DNA of 32,603 nucleotides from Actinomyces sp. Lineage in GTDB: Bacteria > Actinomycetota > Actinomycetes > Actinomycetales > Actinomycetaceae. This document shows positions 14,700 through 22,317 of the stretch, one piece after another. The notes under the pieces are model-generated. The model was not told where the DNA came from, made no database searches, and saw nothing but the letters and a program-made list of their open reading frames with translations. Location: contig NZ_JARKVC010000016.1 of the NCBI RefSeq assembly GCF_029851875.1, forward strand, positions 1-32,603. Direction: 5' to 3'. A program made the position numbers and the translations under genes. Every line of letters starts with the position of its first letter. The stretch's first letter is position 1.

Positions 14700-16811
14700 T
14701 CACTCGCTCTTGGCGGTGACCCGCAGCAGCGGGGCGCCGGAGGTGACCTCGCCGGAGGCGATGAGCTCGACGTCGGCGAAGGCGGCGGTGTTGGTGACCA
14801 GCACCGGGGTGGTCAGCGGGTAGCCGGCCTCCTCGACGAGCGCACGGTCCACGCGGACCAGCTCCTGGCCGGCCTCGACCCGGTCGCCCTGGCTGACCCG
14901 GACGTCAAAGCCCCTGCCCTCCAGGTTGACGGTGTCGATGCCCACGTGGACCAGGATCTCCACGCCGTTGTCCAGGGCGATGCCGTAGGCGTGGCCGGAG
15001 GAGGGAGCCACCACCACGGTGCCTGCGGCCGGAGCCGTGACGACGACGTCGCCGGCAGGGTCGATGCCGGCGCCCTTGCCCAGCGCCCCGGAGGCGAAGA
15101 CCGGGTCCGCGACCTCCTCGACCGCCATGACCGTGCCGGACAAGGGCGCCACCAGCTCGGTGACGGTGCCGGGCACCAGGGCAGCCTTGAGGCCGGCGGC
15201 AGGCTCTGCAGGTGCCGTCGCGGGCGCGGCGGTGCCGGTGTGTGGGGCAGCGGTCTGAGCCGTCTCCTCGGCGGCCGTGGCCCGGCTGGCCTCCAGGGCG
15301 GCGTCAGCCTCGTTCTCGGCGGCGACGGCGTCGACCTCGGCGCGGTCCTCGGGCGTGCGGTAGTCCGAGATGACGACGAGCACCATGGCGGTGAAGAAGG
15401 CCGCCAGGACGCTGACGGCGTAGACCGGGATGTTGGAGAAGGCCGGGATGGTCAGCAGGGAGGTGAACACGAAGGCGTTGGTGGTCACGCCACCGAAGAC
15501 GCCCTGGATGACACCGCCGACCACGCAGCCCACGAGCAGGCGCGGGTAGATGCGCTTGTAGCGCAGGTGGATGCCGTACAGGCTCGGCTCGGAGATGCCA
15601 CCCACCAGACCGGCGAACAGGGCGCCGGTGGCGGTCACGCGCATGTCCTTCTCCCTGTGCCGCACGGCCAGGACCAGGACTCCGGCGGTGGCGCCGAAGC
15701 AGGCGAAGTTCCAGGCGCCCATGGGGCCCTGGATGAAGTCGAAGCCGTTCTGCTGGATGTTGAGCAGCATGACGGCGTTGATCGGCCAGTGCAGGCCCAG
15801 CGGCACCATGAAGGGGTAGGCCAGCGGGATGAGCAGGCAGAAGATGAAGGGGCTGATGTTGTTGATCGCCAGCAGGACCTTGGACAGGCCCGCGCCCACG
15901 TACACGCCGATCGGGCCCAGGACGAAGCTCGTGAGCGGGATCATGATGAGCATGGCGATGAAGGGCACGAAGATGAGCTGGACGTCGGCGGGGACAACCT
16001 TTTTCAGCCACGTGGTCAGCGGGCCCAGCACCGCTGCCATGAGCAGGGGCGGGAAGACCTGGGAGTTGTAGTCGAAGATCGTCAGCGGCAGGTGCCCGAA
16101 GAGGGTGACCTGTGTGATCTCGGAGCCCAGGAAGGTGATCTGTCGGGCGGCGTCGGTCTGGCCCAGCGTGGCAAAGCCCGGCAGCATGGTGAAGCCCATG
16201 ACCGCGAAGCCGACCCACGGGTCCGCCCCCAGCTTCTTGGAGGCGTTGTAGGCGACCATGAGGGGCAGGAAGTAGAACACCGCCCGCCAGGTGAGGTTGA
16301 GGTAGGCCCAGGTGGGCTCCAGGGTGACGCGCGAGTCCGCCCAGTTCCCGATGACGCCCAGGGTGCCCATGAGCGCCATGAAGGTGATGAAGATCGAGGC
16401 GCCCAGCAGCGCGCCGATGAGCGGGCGGAAGGAGTCGGAGAGGAACTCGAAGAAGGAGTCCACCCAGGCCAGCCGTCCACGGATACCGCTGGCGCGAGCG
16501 GCTGCCTTGATCTCGTCGTTGCTCTGGGCGGCCGAGCCCGCCCTGGCACCGGCGTCCTTCATCGCGGGCAGGGCCATGATCGACTCGTACACCGACTGCA
16601 CGGTGCCGCCGATGATGATCTGGTACCGGTTGCCCGACTGCGGGACGGCGCCCATGACTCCCGGGATCTTCTCCACGGTCGGGGTGTCGACGACCGAGGC
16701 GTCGTTGAGCTCAAAGCGCAGCCGGGTGGCGCAGTGGGTGAGGTGGGCGATGTTGCCCGGGCCTCCGACGGCGTCAAGGATCGCCTCGGGGCTCGAGGTG
16801 GTGGTTGCCAT
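14700..16811 (-). CDS. PTS beta-glucoside-family permease, EIIBCA
   Basis: Fused sugar phosphotransferase permease, 703 residues, domain order IIB-IIC-IIA as in BglF-type transporters. IIB (about 1-90) has the phospho-cysteine Cys27 in THCATRLRF and GVMGAVPQSGNRYQIIIG. IIC (about 110-450) has around ten membrane segments and the substrate-region motif GGISEPSLYGIHL. After a 60-residue Ala/Glu-rich linker, IIA (about 560-703) has LSGTVMAVEEV, a first His in SSGHAYGI and the phospho-His in ILVHVGIDTVNL. The sugar could be a beta-glucoside, sucrose or trehalose; the family does not settle it. ATG 16811 is chosen because the IIB domain starts there and GGAGAAA precedes it by 7 bases. No antiterminator, hydrolase or regulator gene is adjacent, so it is an orphan permease. 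Confidence 0.93.
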   Translation of the reverse strand: MATTTSSPEAILDAVGGPGNIAHLTHCATRLRFELNDASVVDTPTVEKIPGVMGAVPQSGNRYQIIIGGTVQSVYESIMALPAMKDAGARAGSAAQSNDEIKAAARASGIRGRLAWVDSFFEFLSDSFRPLIGALLGASIFITFMALMGTLGVIGNWADSRVTLEPTWAYLNLTWRAVFYFLPLMVAYNASKKLGADPWVGFAVMGFTMLPGFATLGQTDAARQITFLGSEITQVTLFGHLPLTIFDYNSQVFPPLLMAAVLGPLTTWLKKVVPADVQLIFVPFIAMLIMIPLTSFVLGPIGVYVGAGLSKVLLAINNISPFIFCLLIPLAYPFMVPLGLHWPINAVMLLNIQQNGFDFIQGPMGAWNFACFGATAGVLVLAVRHREKDMRVTATGALFAGLVGGISEPSLYGIHLRYKRIYPRLLVGCVVGGVIQGVFGGVTTNAFVFTSLLTIPAFSNIPVYAVSVLAAFFTAMVLVVISDYRTPEDRAEVDAVAAENEADAALEASRATAAEETAQTAAPHTGTAAPATAPAEPAAGLKAALVPGTVTELVAPLSGTVMAVEEVADPVFASGALGKGAGIDPAGDVVVTAPAAGTVVVAPSSGHAYGIALDNGVEILVHVGIDTVNLEGRGFDVRVSQGDRVEAGQELVRVDRALVEEAGYPLTTPVLVTNTAAFADVELIASGEVTSGAPLLRVTAKSE

Positions 16812-16857
16812 GACAGTTTCTCCAGCAGGTGGGGCAGGATCGAGGACGCGCTGAACG

Positions 16858-16871
16858 GGTGCCAGCGCACC
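16858..16871 (-). promoter_or_regulatory. Small inverted repeat in the PTS leader region
   Basis: GGTGC-CAGC-GCACC lies about 47 bases upstream of the PTS start, inside the 224-base gap between divergent genes. It could be an operator. No LicT-type antiterminator site was recognised. The rest of this gap shows only the strong ribosome site of the gene at 17036. Confidence 0.3.
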
Positions 16872-17035
16872 AGTGAGGGTATCTGAAGACGATGTGAACG
16901 GCCCGGGCTCCACAGGTGCTCCCCGCGACAGGGCAGTGAGCGACCGTCCACAGGCGCCCTGCAGCGAGCCGGCCAGATGGGGCACGGTAGTGGCGACGGC
17001 GGCACCCGGTCGCCGCGCACGCTCAAGGAGGAGCC

Positions 17036-17656
17036 ATGTCAGTACACACCTCAGCACCCACCAGCTCCAGGCGGTCCGCGCCAGGAGACCGCCCGGCTGA
17101 GGAGGAGGGCATCTACGGCCCACGGGGATGGAGCGTGCGCGCCGGGGTCTGGGAGGTCCTGGCCGGTGCGCGTGACGAGCTGCGCTCCACCACGATCCCG
17201 GGACGCTTCGGGCTTGCTCCGCAGGGAGGTATCGACGCGGACGGACCGGTCGACGACTACACCCCCTTCCACGACATGGGACCGTCGGCTGCCAGGCGCC
17301 TGCTGGAGATCCTGCCGGCCGGCCAGCTGGAGGACCGGCAGAACCTGGGGCCCAGCCTGGGCAGCCTCCTGCGTGCCTGCGCCTCGGCCTCGGGCCGGGT
17401 GAGGCTGTCGGGCTACGGCATCGGTCCCCAGCGCAGCGACGAGCGCGTGACGGTGGAGGCGCTGTGGGTAGCCGACCCGGACCTGATGGAGCTGGAGATC
17501 TACGAGGACCATGAAGAGGGATGCTGCTGCCAGCAGGTGTGGCAGGAGGTGGAGGAACGCTACGGCCTGGACTCCCGGGCCCGCCCTGACGAGATCACGG
17601 TGGTCCGGCGTCAGTGGACCTGGGGAGAGCCGGGGACCTGGCTGTGGTGGGACTGA
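17036..17656 (+). CDS. Unrecognised hypothetical protein
   Basis: I do not recognise this 206-residue product. A strong AAGGAGGAG 3 bases before the ATG and normal codon use mark it as a real gene. The first 25 residues are disordered (Ser/Pro/Arg-rich). The rest looks like a compact alpha/beta soluble domain with a run of three cysteines in EGCCCQQVWQEVEERYG and a Trp-rich C-terminus (QWTWGEPGTWLWWD). There is no signal peptide or membrane helix. A DYTPFHDMGPSAARRLLEIL stretch is distinctive. It precedes the ABC-F gene by 39 bases, but that gene has its own promoter box. Possibly restricted to Actinomycetaceae. Confidence 0.75.
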   Translation: MSVHTSAPTSSRRSAPGDRPAEEEGIYGPRGWSVRAGVWEVLAGARDELRSTTIPGRFGLAPQGGIDADGPVDDYTPFHDMGPSAARRLLEILPAGQLEDRQNLGPSLGSLLRACASASGRVRLSGYGIGPQRSDERVTVEALWVADPDLMELEIYEDHEEGCCCQQVWQEVEERYGLDSRARPDEITVVRRQWTWGEPGTWLWWD

Positions 17657-17683
17657 CCTGGCGGCGCACCCTGCTCCACCCCG

Positions 17684-17689
17684 TAGCAT
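17684..17689 (+). promoter_or_regulatory. Leaderless-type -10 box of the ABC-F gene
   Basis: TAGCAT ends 6 bases before GTG 17696. This decides between the tandem GTG codons at 17693 and 17696. Confidence 0.55.
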
Positions 17690-17695
17690 GGCGTG

Positions 17696-19354
17696 GTGAT
17701 CAACGTCCAGGACCTCACCATGCGTATCGGCGCCCGTCAGCTCGTCGCGGGAGCCACCTACCGCGTGGACAAGGGGATGCGCGTCGGACTGGTCGGACGC
17801 AACGGTGCCGGCAAGACGACCATGACCAAGCTGCTCGCCGCCCAGTCGGTGGCGCAGGGCACCTCGCGCACCGTTGCCGACGCCGACGAGCGCCACGGCC
17901 TGGAGGCGGTGGAGTACGAGGGCACCATCAGCTGCAACGGCTCGGTGGGCTACCTGCCCCAGGACACCAAGGTCGGCGACCTCACAGAGATCGCACGCGA
18001 CCGGATCCTGTCCGCCCGTGGGATCGACGCCCTGCTGGCGCGTATCCGCAAGGCCGAGGAGAGGATCTCCACCACCAGCGGCGACGCCCAGGCCAAGGCC
18101 CTGGACCGCTACACCCGGCTCGACCACGAGTTCACCATGGCGGGCGGGTACGCCGCGGCCTCGGAGGCAGCGCGCATCTCGGCTGCGCTGGGCCTGCCGG
18201 ACAGGGTCCTGGACCAGGAGATCGGGACCCTGTCCGGTGGTCAGCGACGGCGCGTGGAGCTGGCCCGGGTGCTGTTCCAGCAGCCGGACACCCTCCTGCT
18301 GGACGAGCCGACCAACCACCTGGACCACGACTCGGTCCTGTGGCTGCGTGACCACCTGCGCACCTATGCCGGTGGCTTCATCGTCATCTCTCACGACGTC
18401 GAGCTGTTGCGTGACACCGTCAACCAGGTGATGTACCTGGACGCCAACCGCGGGGTGCTGGACGTCTACCACCTGGGGTGGGACGGCTACCTGCGCCAGC
18501 GTGCCGAGGACGAGGCCCGCCGTCGTAAGGAGCGGGCCAACGCCGAGAAGAAGGCCGCTGCCCTGCGCGCTCAGGGAGAGAAGATGCGTGCCAAGGCGAC
18601 CAAGGCCGTGGCCGCCCAGCAGATGCTGCGACGTGCTGAGCGCCTGATGGAGGGGCTGGAGGAGGAGCGCGCGGCGGAGAAGGTCGCCCACCTGCGCTTC
18701 CCTGACCCCGCGCCCTGCGGCAGGACGCCCCTGCGCGCCACGGGGCTGTCGAAGGCCTACGGCTCGCTGGAGGTCTTCGCCGGGGTGGACCTGGCCATCG
18801 ACCGAGGCAGCCGGGTGGTGGTCCTCGGGCTCAACGGCGCCGGAAAGACGACCCTGCTGCGGCTGCTGGCAGGAGCGGAGCAGCCGGACTCAGGCGAGGT
18901 GATCGCCGGGCACGGGCTCAAGATCGGCTACTACGCCCAGGAGCACGAGACCATTGACACCTCGCGCACGGTTGTGGAGAACCTGCGCTCGGCCGCGCCT
19001 GAGATGGATGACACGCAGGTACGCAGCGTGCTGGGCTCCTTCCTCTTCTCCGGTGCCGACGCGGACAAGCCGGCTGCCGTGCTCTCAGGCGGGGAGAAGA
19101 CCCGCCTGGCCCTGGCGGTCCTGGTGGTCTCCTCGGCCAACGTGCTCCTCCTGGACGAGCCGACCAACAACCTCGACCCGGCCAGCCGCGAGGAGATCCT
19201 GCGGGCACTGGGGACCTTCACGGGCGCCGTCGTCCTGGTCACGCACGATGAGGGGGCGGTCGAGGCGCTGAACCCTGACCGGGTGCTCCTGCTGCCGGAT
19301 GGTGACGAGGACCTGTGGAGCCAGGACTACCTCGAGCTGGTCACCCTGGCCTGA
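17696..19354 (+). CDS. ABC-F family ATPase
   Basis: Soluble protein of two ABC ATPase domains, 552 residues, without membrane segments; ABC-F proteins act on the ribosome in translation or antibiotic protection. Domain 1: Walker A GRNGAGKTT (about 34-42), LSGGQRRRVE, Walker B LLLDEPTNHLD, followed by the characteristic VISHDVELL. The interdomain linker is highly charged (EEARRRKERANAEKK-like helix), the usual antibiotic-resistance/P-site region. Domain 2: GLNGAGKTT, LSGGEKTRL, LLLDEPTNNLD. Both catalytic glutamates are present. It does not show the specific hallmark of EttA, so I leave the subfamily open. A weak 6-bp hairpin (19383-19400) follows the stop. Confidence 0.93.
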   Translation: MINVQDLTMRIGARQLVAGATYRVDKGMRVGLVGRNGAGKTTMTKLLAAQSVAQGTSRTVADADERHGLEAVEYEGTISCNGSVGYLPQDTKVGDLTEIARDRILSARGIDALLARIRKAEERISTTSGDAQAKALDRYTRLDHEFTMAGGYAAASEAARISAALGLPDRVLDQEIGTLSGGQRRRVELARVLFQQPDTLLLDEPTNHLDHDSVLWLRDHLRTYAGGFIVISHDVELLRDTVNQVMYLDANRGVLDVYHLGWDGYLRQRAEDEARRRKERANAEKKAAALRAQGEKMRAKATKAVAAQQMLRRAERLMEGLEEERAAEKVAHLRFPDPAPCGRTPLRATGLSKAYGSLEVFAGVDLAIDRGSRVVVLGLNGAGKTTLLRLLAGAEQPDSGEVIAGHGLKIGYYAQEHETIDTSRTVVENLRSAAPEMDDTQVRSVLGSFLFSGADADKPAAVLSGGEKTRLALAVLVVSSANVLLLDEPTNNLDPASREEILRALGTFTGAVVLVTHDEGAVEALNPDRVLLLPDGDEDLWSQDYLELVTLA

Positions 19355-19382
19355 GCCCCGCTGTCCGGCGTCCTGCCGCGCC

Positions 19383-19400
19383 TGACGGTGAGTGCCGTCA
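19383..19400 (+). terminator. Weak possible terminator after ABC-F gene
   Basis: TGACGG-TGAGTG-CCGTCA forms a 6-bp stem about 30 bases after the stop. It is short compared with the other terminators here. Confidence 0.3.
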
Positions 19401-19425
19401 CGTGGGGCGAGGCAGTGGCAGGACG

Positions 19426-19431
19426 TAGGGT
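19426..19431 (+). promoter_or_regulatory. Candidate -10 box for the Fe-S carrier gene
   Basis: TAGGGT lies about 88 bases upstream of ATG 19519, which would give an untranslated leader of roughly 80 bases. No convincing -35 is visible. Confidence 0.3.
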
Positions 19432-19518
19432 GGGCGGGAACAAGTCGCTGCGCCGCGCTGTTGGCACAGGCGGTCCGTGGCACCTGCTGCGGAAGCGACC
19501 CTAAACGAGGAGAAGACC

Positions 19519-19911
19519 ATGGCCGAGACAACCCTCACCGACGCCCCCCAGACCGAGGTGCCCGAGCACGAGGTCGTCCTCACCCAGGTGGCCGCCGACA
19601 AGGTAGCGAGCCTGCTGGCCCAGGAGGGCCGTGACGACCTGCGTCTGCGCGTGGCCGTGCAGCCCGGAGGCTGCTCGGGCCTGGTCTACCAGCTCTACTT
19701 CGACGAGCGCCTGCTGGACGGGGACGCCGTGCGCGCCTTCCCGACCGGCTCGCAGGAGATGAGCGAGGTCGAGGTCGTCGTCGACCGCATGAGCGTGCCC
19801 TACCTGTCTGGCGCGACCATCGACTTCGCCGACTCCATCGAGAAGCAGGGCTTCACCATCGACAACCCGAACGCCGTGGGCACCTGCGCCTGCGGCGAGT
19901 CCTTCCACTGA
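19519..19911 (+). CDS. erpA: A-type Fe-S cluster carrier (ErpA/IscA/HesB family)
   Basis: Iron-sulfur cluster insertion protein, 130 residues, which accepts an assembled Fe-S cluster and delivers it to apo-enzymes. The three ligand cysteines are intact: Cys52 in QPGGCSGLVYQL and Cys123/Cys125 in GTCACGESFH. VPYLSGATIDFADS is the typical central motif. A 20-residue charged N-terminal tail precedes the domain. The frame is open 14 codons upstream, but ATG 19519 has GAGGAGA correctly spaced. Symbol erpA follows general usage for actinobacteria; it could equally be called iscA-like. No SUF operon genes are adjacent. Confidence 0.92.
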   Translation: MAETTLTDAPQTEVPEHEVVLTQVAADKVASLLAQEGRDDLRLRVAVQPGGCSGLVYQLYFDERLLDGDAVRAFPTGSQEMSEVEVVVDRMSVPYLSGATIDFADSIEKQGFTIDNPNAVGTCACGESFH

Positions 19912-19955
19912 GCCCGGCCGCTCGGACCTCGTCTCACCAACGTCTAGGAGACCAC

Positions 19956-20933
19956 GTGCGTCGCACGCCACTGACTCTGTCCGCTCTCGCCCTCACCGCC
20001 TGCCTGACGCTGGCCGGGTGCTCGGGCTCCTCCTCAGGCCAGGCCAGCGCCTCGGCCTCAGCCACGGCCACGGCTCCCGCGCTCCAGGAGTGCTCCAGCC
20101 TGACCATCGACAAGGACTCTGAGGCCCTGCCGACCGTCGACGGCGAGGCCGGCAGCCAGCCGACCCTGACCTGGAGCGGCAAGGAGGCACCGGCCAACCT
20201 CACGGTCAAGACCCTGAGCCAGGGCAGCGGCGCCGAGGTCAAGGCAGGCGACTACGTCACGGTCAGCTATGCCGGCTGGCAGTGGGGATCCGACAAGGTC
20301 TTCGACTCCTCCTACCAGCGTGGCGCCGTGGCGACCTTCGGCCTTGACCAGGTCATCACCGGATGGCGCTGCGGACTGGTGGGGCTGCACGTGGGTGACC
20401 GTGTCGTCATGTCGATTCCCGCAGGCCAGGCCTACGGCGACTCCTCCTCCAACGGCGTGTCCGGGCCGCTGGTCTTCGTCGTCGAGATCGCTGGGACGAG
20501 CTCGTCCGACGAGCTGGCGGCAGGCACGGCCGGGGCGACCATGGAGGGTGAGCAGGCCCTGACCGACCGGGGTGTCACGGTCAGCGGGGACCTGGGCGGG
20601 GCGGCCACGATCAGTGTCAACGACGGTGCCGCGGAGCCGACCGAGGTGGAGACCATTGTCGTGGCTCGTGGCAGCGGGGCGCAGATCACGGCTGAGTCCT
20701 CGCTGCTGGTGCACATGGCCTTTACCTCCTGGGACGGCTCCTCCAGCCAGTCGACCTGGGAGGCGCGTCGGCCTCAGACGGTCTCGATGGCGAACGCGCC
20801 GGGCCTGGCCGGCCTGGTCGGCCTGCCGGTGGGCTCGCGCGTCGTCGTCCTGGTCCCGGCCTCGGCCGGCGGGAACGGCGCCGCCTCGGCGCCTGCCCAG
20901 GCCTACGTCGTCGACGTGGAGCGGGCGCTCTGA
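19956..20933 (+). CDS. FKBP-type peptidyl-prolyl isomerase lipoprotein
   Basis: Secreted lipoprotein, 325 residues. A signal peptide ends in lipobox LAGC (Cys22), followed by a Ser/Ala/Thr linker. The first FKBP domain (about 80-180) has GDYVTVSYAGW, FDSSYQRG, VITGWRCGLVGLHVGDRVV and SIPAGQAYG, the standard active-site outline, and should catalyse proline isomerisation outside the membrane. A second region (about 218-325) has the same fold pattern (LVHMAFTSWDGS, GLVGLPVGSRVVVLVP) but lacks the aromatic active-site residues, so it looks like a degenerate FKBP domain. GTG 19956 has AGGAGA upstream. It ends at a large perfect hairpin. Confidence 0.9.
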   Translation: MRRTPLTLSALALTACLTLAGCSGSSSGQASASASATATAPALQECSSLTIDKDSEALPTVDGEAGSQPTLTWSGKEAPANLTVKTLSQGSGAEVKAGDYVTVSYAGWQWGSDKVFDSSYQRGAVATFGLDQVITGWRCGLVGLHVGDRVVMSIPAGQAYGDSSSNGVSGPLVFVVEIAGTSSSDELAAGTAGATMEGEQALTDRGVTVSGDLGGAATISVNDGAAEPTEVETIVVARGSGAQITAESSLLVHMAFTSWDGSSSQSTWEARRPQTVSMANAPGLAGLVGLPVGSRVVVLVPASAGGNGAASAPAQAYVVDVERAL

Positions 20934-20972
20934 GGGCGCGCCCCTCGGCGCGGACCCGCGCCGATGCGAGAC

Positions 20973-21024
20973 ACAGGGACGGGGCTGGTCACCACGGCGT
21001 GGTGGTGACCAGCCCCGTCCCTGT
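20973..21024. terminator. 23-bp perfect bidirectional terminator hairpin
   Basis: Arms at 20973-20995 and 21002-21024 are exact complements, with a 6-base loop. It lies between the converging FKBP and sodA genes and lacks a U-tract. Confidence 0.9.
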
Positions 21025-21044
21025 CACGCCGGGCCGGGCCGGGC

Positions 21045-21668
21045 TCAGCGCACGATGAGGCCTGCGGCCTGGGAGGTTGCGGTGGCCAGACGCCCGGCGA
21101 CGTCCTGCCAGCTGACGATGTTCCAGATGGCCTTGAGGTAGTCGGCCTTGACGTTGAGGTAGTCGAGGTAGAAGGCGTGCTCCCACATGTCCACCTGGAA
21201 CAGCGGGATGGTGCCCACCGGGACGTTGCCCTGCTGGTCAAAGAGCTGGAAGGTCACCAGCCTGCCGGACAGCGAGTCGTAGGCGAGCACGGACCAGCCC
21301 GAGCCCTGGATGCCCAGCGCGTTGGCGGTGAACTGCGCCTTGAGGTTCGCGAAGGAGCCGAAGGAGTCCTTGACGGCCTCGGCCAGCTCGCCCTCGGGCT
21401 CGCCGCCTCCGTCGGGGGAGAGGTTCTTCCAGAAGATCGAGTGGTTGAGGTGACCGCCGAGATTGAAGGCCAGGTTCTTCTCCAGCAGGTTGATCGCGCT
21501 GTGGTCGCCGGCCTCACGAGCGGCCTGAAGCCCCTCCAGCGCGGCGTTGGCGCCTGCGACGTAGGCGGCGTGGTGCTTGTCGTGGTGGAGCTCCATGATC
21601 CTGCCCGAGATGTGGGGCTCCAGAGCGGCGTAGTCGTAGGGAAGCTCAGGGAGGGTGTACACGGCCAT
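21045..21668 (-). CDS. sodA: Superoxide dismutase, Mn-type
   Basis: Fe/Mn-family superoxide dismutase, 207 residues, that converts superoxide to hydrogen peroxide and oxygen in the cytoplasm. Metal ligands are His28 (MELHHDKHH), His76 ([10 protein letters not shown]), Asp160 and His164 ([11 protein letters not shown]). Gly72 before the second ligand and Gln at about 145 (FDQQGN) are the pattern of Mn rather than Fe enzymes, though metal choice can be cambialistic. Length is normal. ATG 21668 has GAAAGGCAG upstream, in a leader of about 62 bases holding an inverted repeat. A good sigma-A-type promoter is visible further upstream. Confidence 0.96.
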   Translation of the reverse strand: MAVYTLPELPYDYAALEPHISGRIMELHHDKHHAAYVAGANAALEGLQAAREAGDHSAINLLEKNLAFNLGGHLNHSIFWKNLSPDGGGEPEGELAEAVKDSFGSFANLKAQFTANALGIQGSGWSVLAYDSLSGRLVTFQLFDQQGNVPVGTIPLFQVDMWEHAFYLDYLNVKADYLKAIWNIVSWQDVAGRLATATSQAAGLIVR

Positions 21669-21695
21669 GACTGACCTGCCTTTCGTTGGGCGACG

Positions 21696-21723
21696 ACCTC
21701 GGTTCGATAGAACGAACTGAGGT
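21696..21723 (-). promoter_or_regulatory. Inverted repeat in the sodA leader (possible operator)
   Basis: An 11-bp inverted repeat with one mismatch (ACCTCGGTTCG / CGAACTGAGGT) surrounds ATAGAA. It lies about +8 to +35 of the predicted sodA transcript, a position suited to a repressor or a leader hairpin. Confidence 0.5.
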
Positions 21724-21737
21724 GTTGAACGCTATTG

Positions 21738-21766
21738 ATCATAGTCTGTGATGGTCGCAGGTGCCA
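21738..21766 (-). promoter_or_regulatory. sodA promoter
   Basis: On the minus strand TGGCAC (21761-21766), a 17-base spacer and TATGAT (21738-21743) form the best two-part promoter in the window. Transcription should start near 21731, leaving a leader of about 62 bases. Confidence 0.6.
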
Positions 21767-21782
21767 GGGGCTGATCAGTGAT

Positions 21783-21788
21783 TACACT
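21783..21788 (+). promoter_or_regulatory. Candidate -10 box for the receiver-domain gene
   Basis: TACACT on the plus strand lies 77 bases before ATG 21866. No clear -35 is seen. Confidence 0.3.
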
Positions 21789-21865
21789 GACCGCGCAACC
21801 CACGGCGCCCCACGCGCCGTAGGCACCCGCCCGCACGGCATCAGCCCGCACCATCCGGAGGAACT

Positions 21866-22309
21866 ATGACCGACCAGGACGCCACCACCCGCCTTGAGCT
21901 CCTCGTCTTCTCCGACGACGCCAGCGTGCGCCAGGAGGTCGTCACCGGCGTCGGCCGTCGCCCCGCCAAGGGCCTTCCCCTGGTGAGCTGGACCGAGGCG
22001 GCCACGGCTGAGGGCGTGCGCCTGGCGATCAAGGACCGTGCGGCGCAGGGCCTGGAGCCCTTCGACCTGCTCGTGCTCGACGCGGAGGCCAAGAAGCTGG
22101 GAGGCATGGGACTGGCCCACGAGCTGCTCACCGAGCTGGACGTGCGTCCGCCGGTCCTGCTCCTGACGGCCCGCCCCCAGGACGCCTGGCTGTCGGCCTG
22201 GGCCCGGGCCCAGGCCGTCGTCCCCCGTCCGCTGGACCCCATGAGCCTGCAGGAAGGCGTGACCAAGGCTCTCCAGGCCCGCTCAGGTGCCGTCGTCGCG
22301 GCGGGCTGA
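21866..22309 (+). CDS. Single-domain response-regulator receiver protein
   Basis: Receiver (CheY-like) domain without an output domain, 147 residues. The acidic pair Asp17/Asp18 (VFSDD), the phospho-acceptor Asp72 (FDLLVLDAEA) and Thr101 (LLLTARPQD) are present. The usually invariant lysine in the KP motif is arginine (VVPRPLDPMSL, Arg121), so phosphorylation chemistry may be altered. No histidine kinase is near. GGAGGA precedes the ATG. It diverges from sodA, with 197 bases between. A role as a scaffold or phosphate sink is inference. Confidence 0.85.
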   Translation: MTDQDATTRLELLVFSDDASVRQEVVTGVGRRPAKGLPLVSWTEAATAEGVRLAIKDRAAQGLEPFDLLVLDAEAKKLGGMGLAHELLTELDVRPPVLLLTARPQDAWLSAWARAQAVVPRPLDPMSLQEGVTKALQARSGAVVAAG

Positions 22310-22317
22310 GCCCGCTC

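Noticed and set aside
14946..16886. A 646-codon plus-strand open frame opposite the PTS permease
   Set aside because: It is antisense to a gene with complete IIB, IIC and IIA motifs. Its translation is His/Gly/Asp/Val-rich without domains, as expected for the shadow of a GC-rich gene.
16812..17035. Possible LicT-type antiterminator hairpin before the PTS gene
   Set aside because: Only a 5-bp inverted repeat is seen, with no paired terminator structure and no antiterminator gene nearby.
16812..17123. Upstream extension of the PTS reading frame
   Set aside because: It overlaps the divergent gene at 17036. The IIB domain and a correctly spaced GGAGAAA place the start at 16811.
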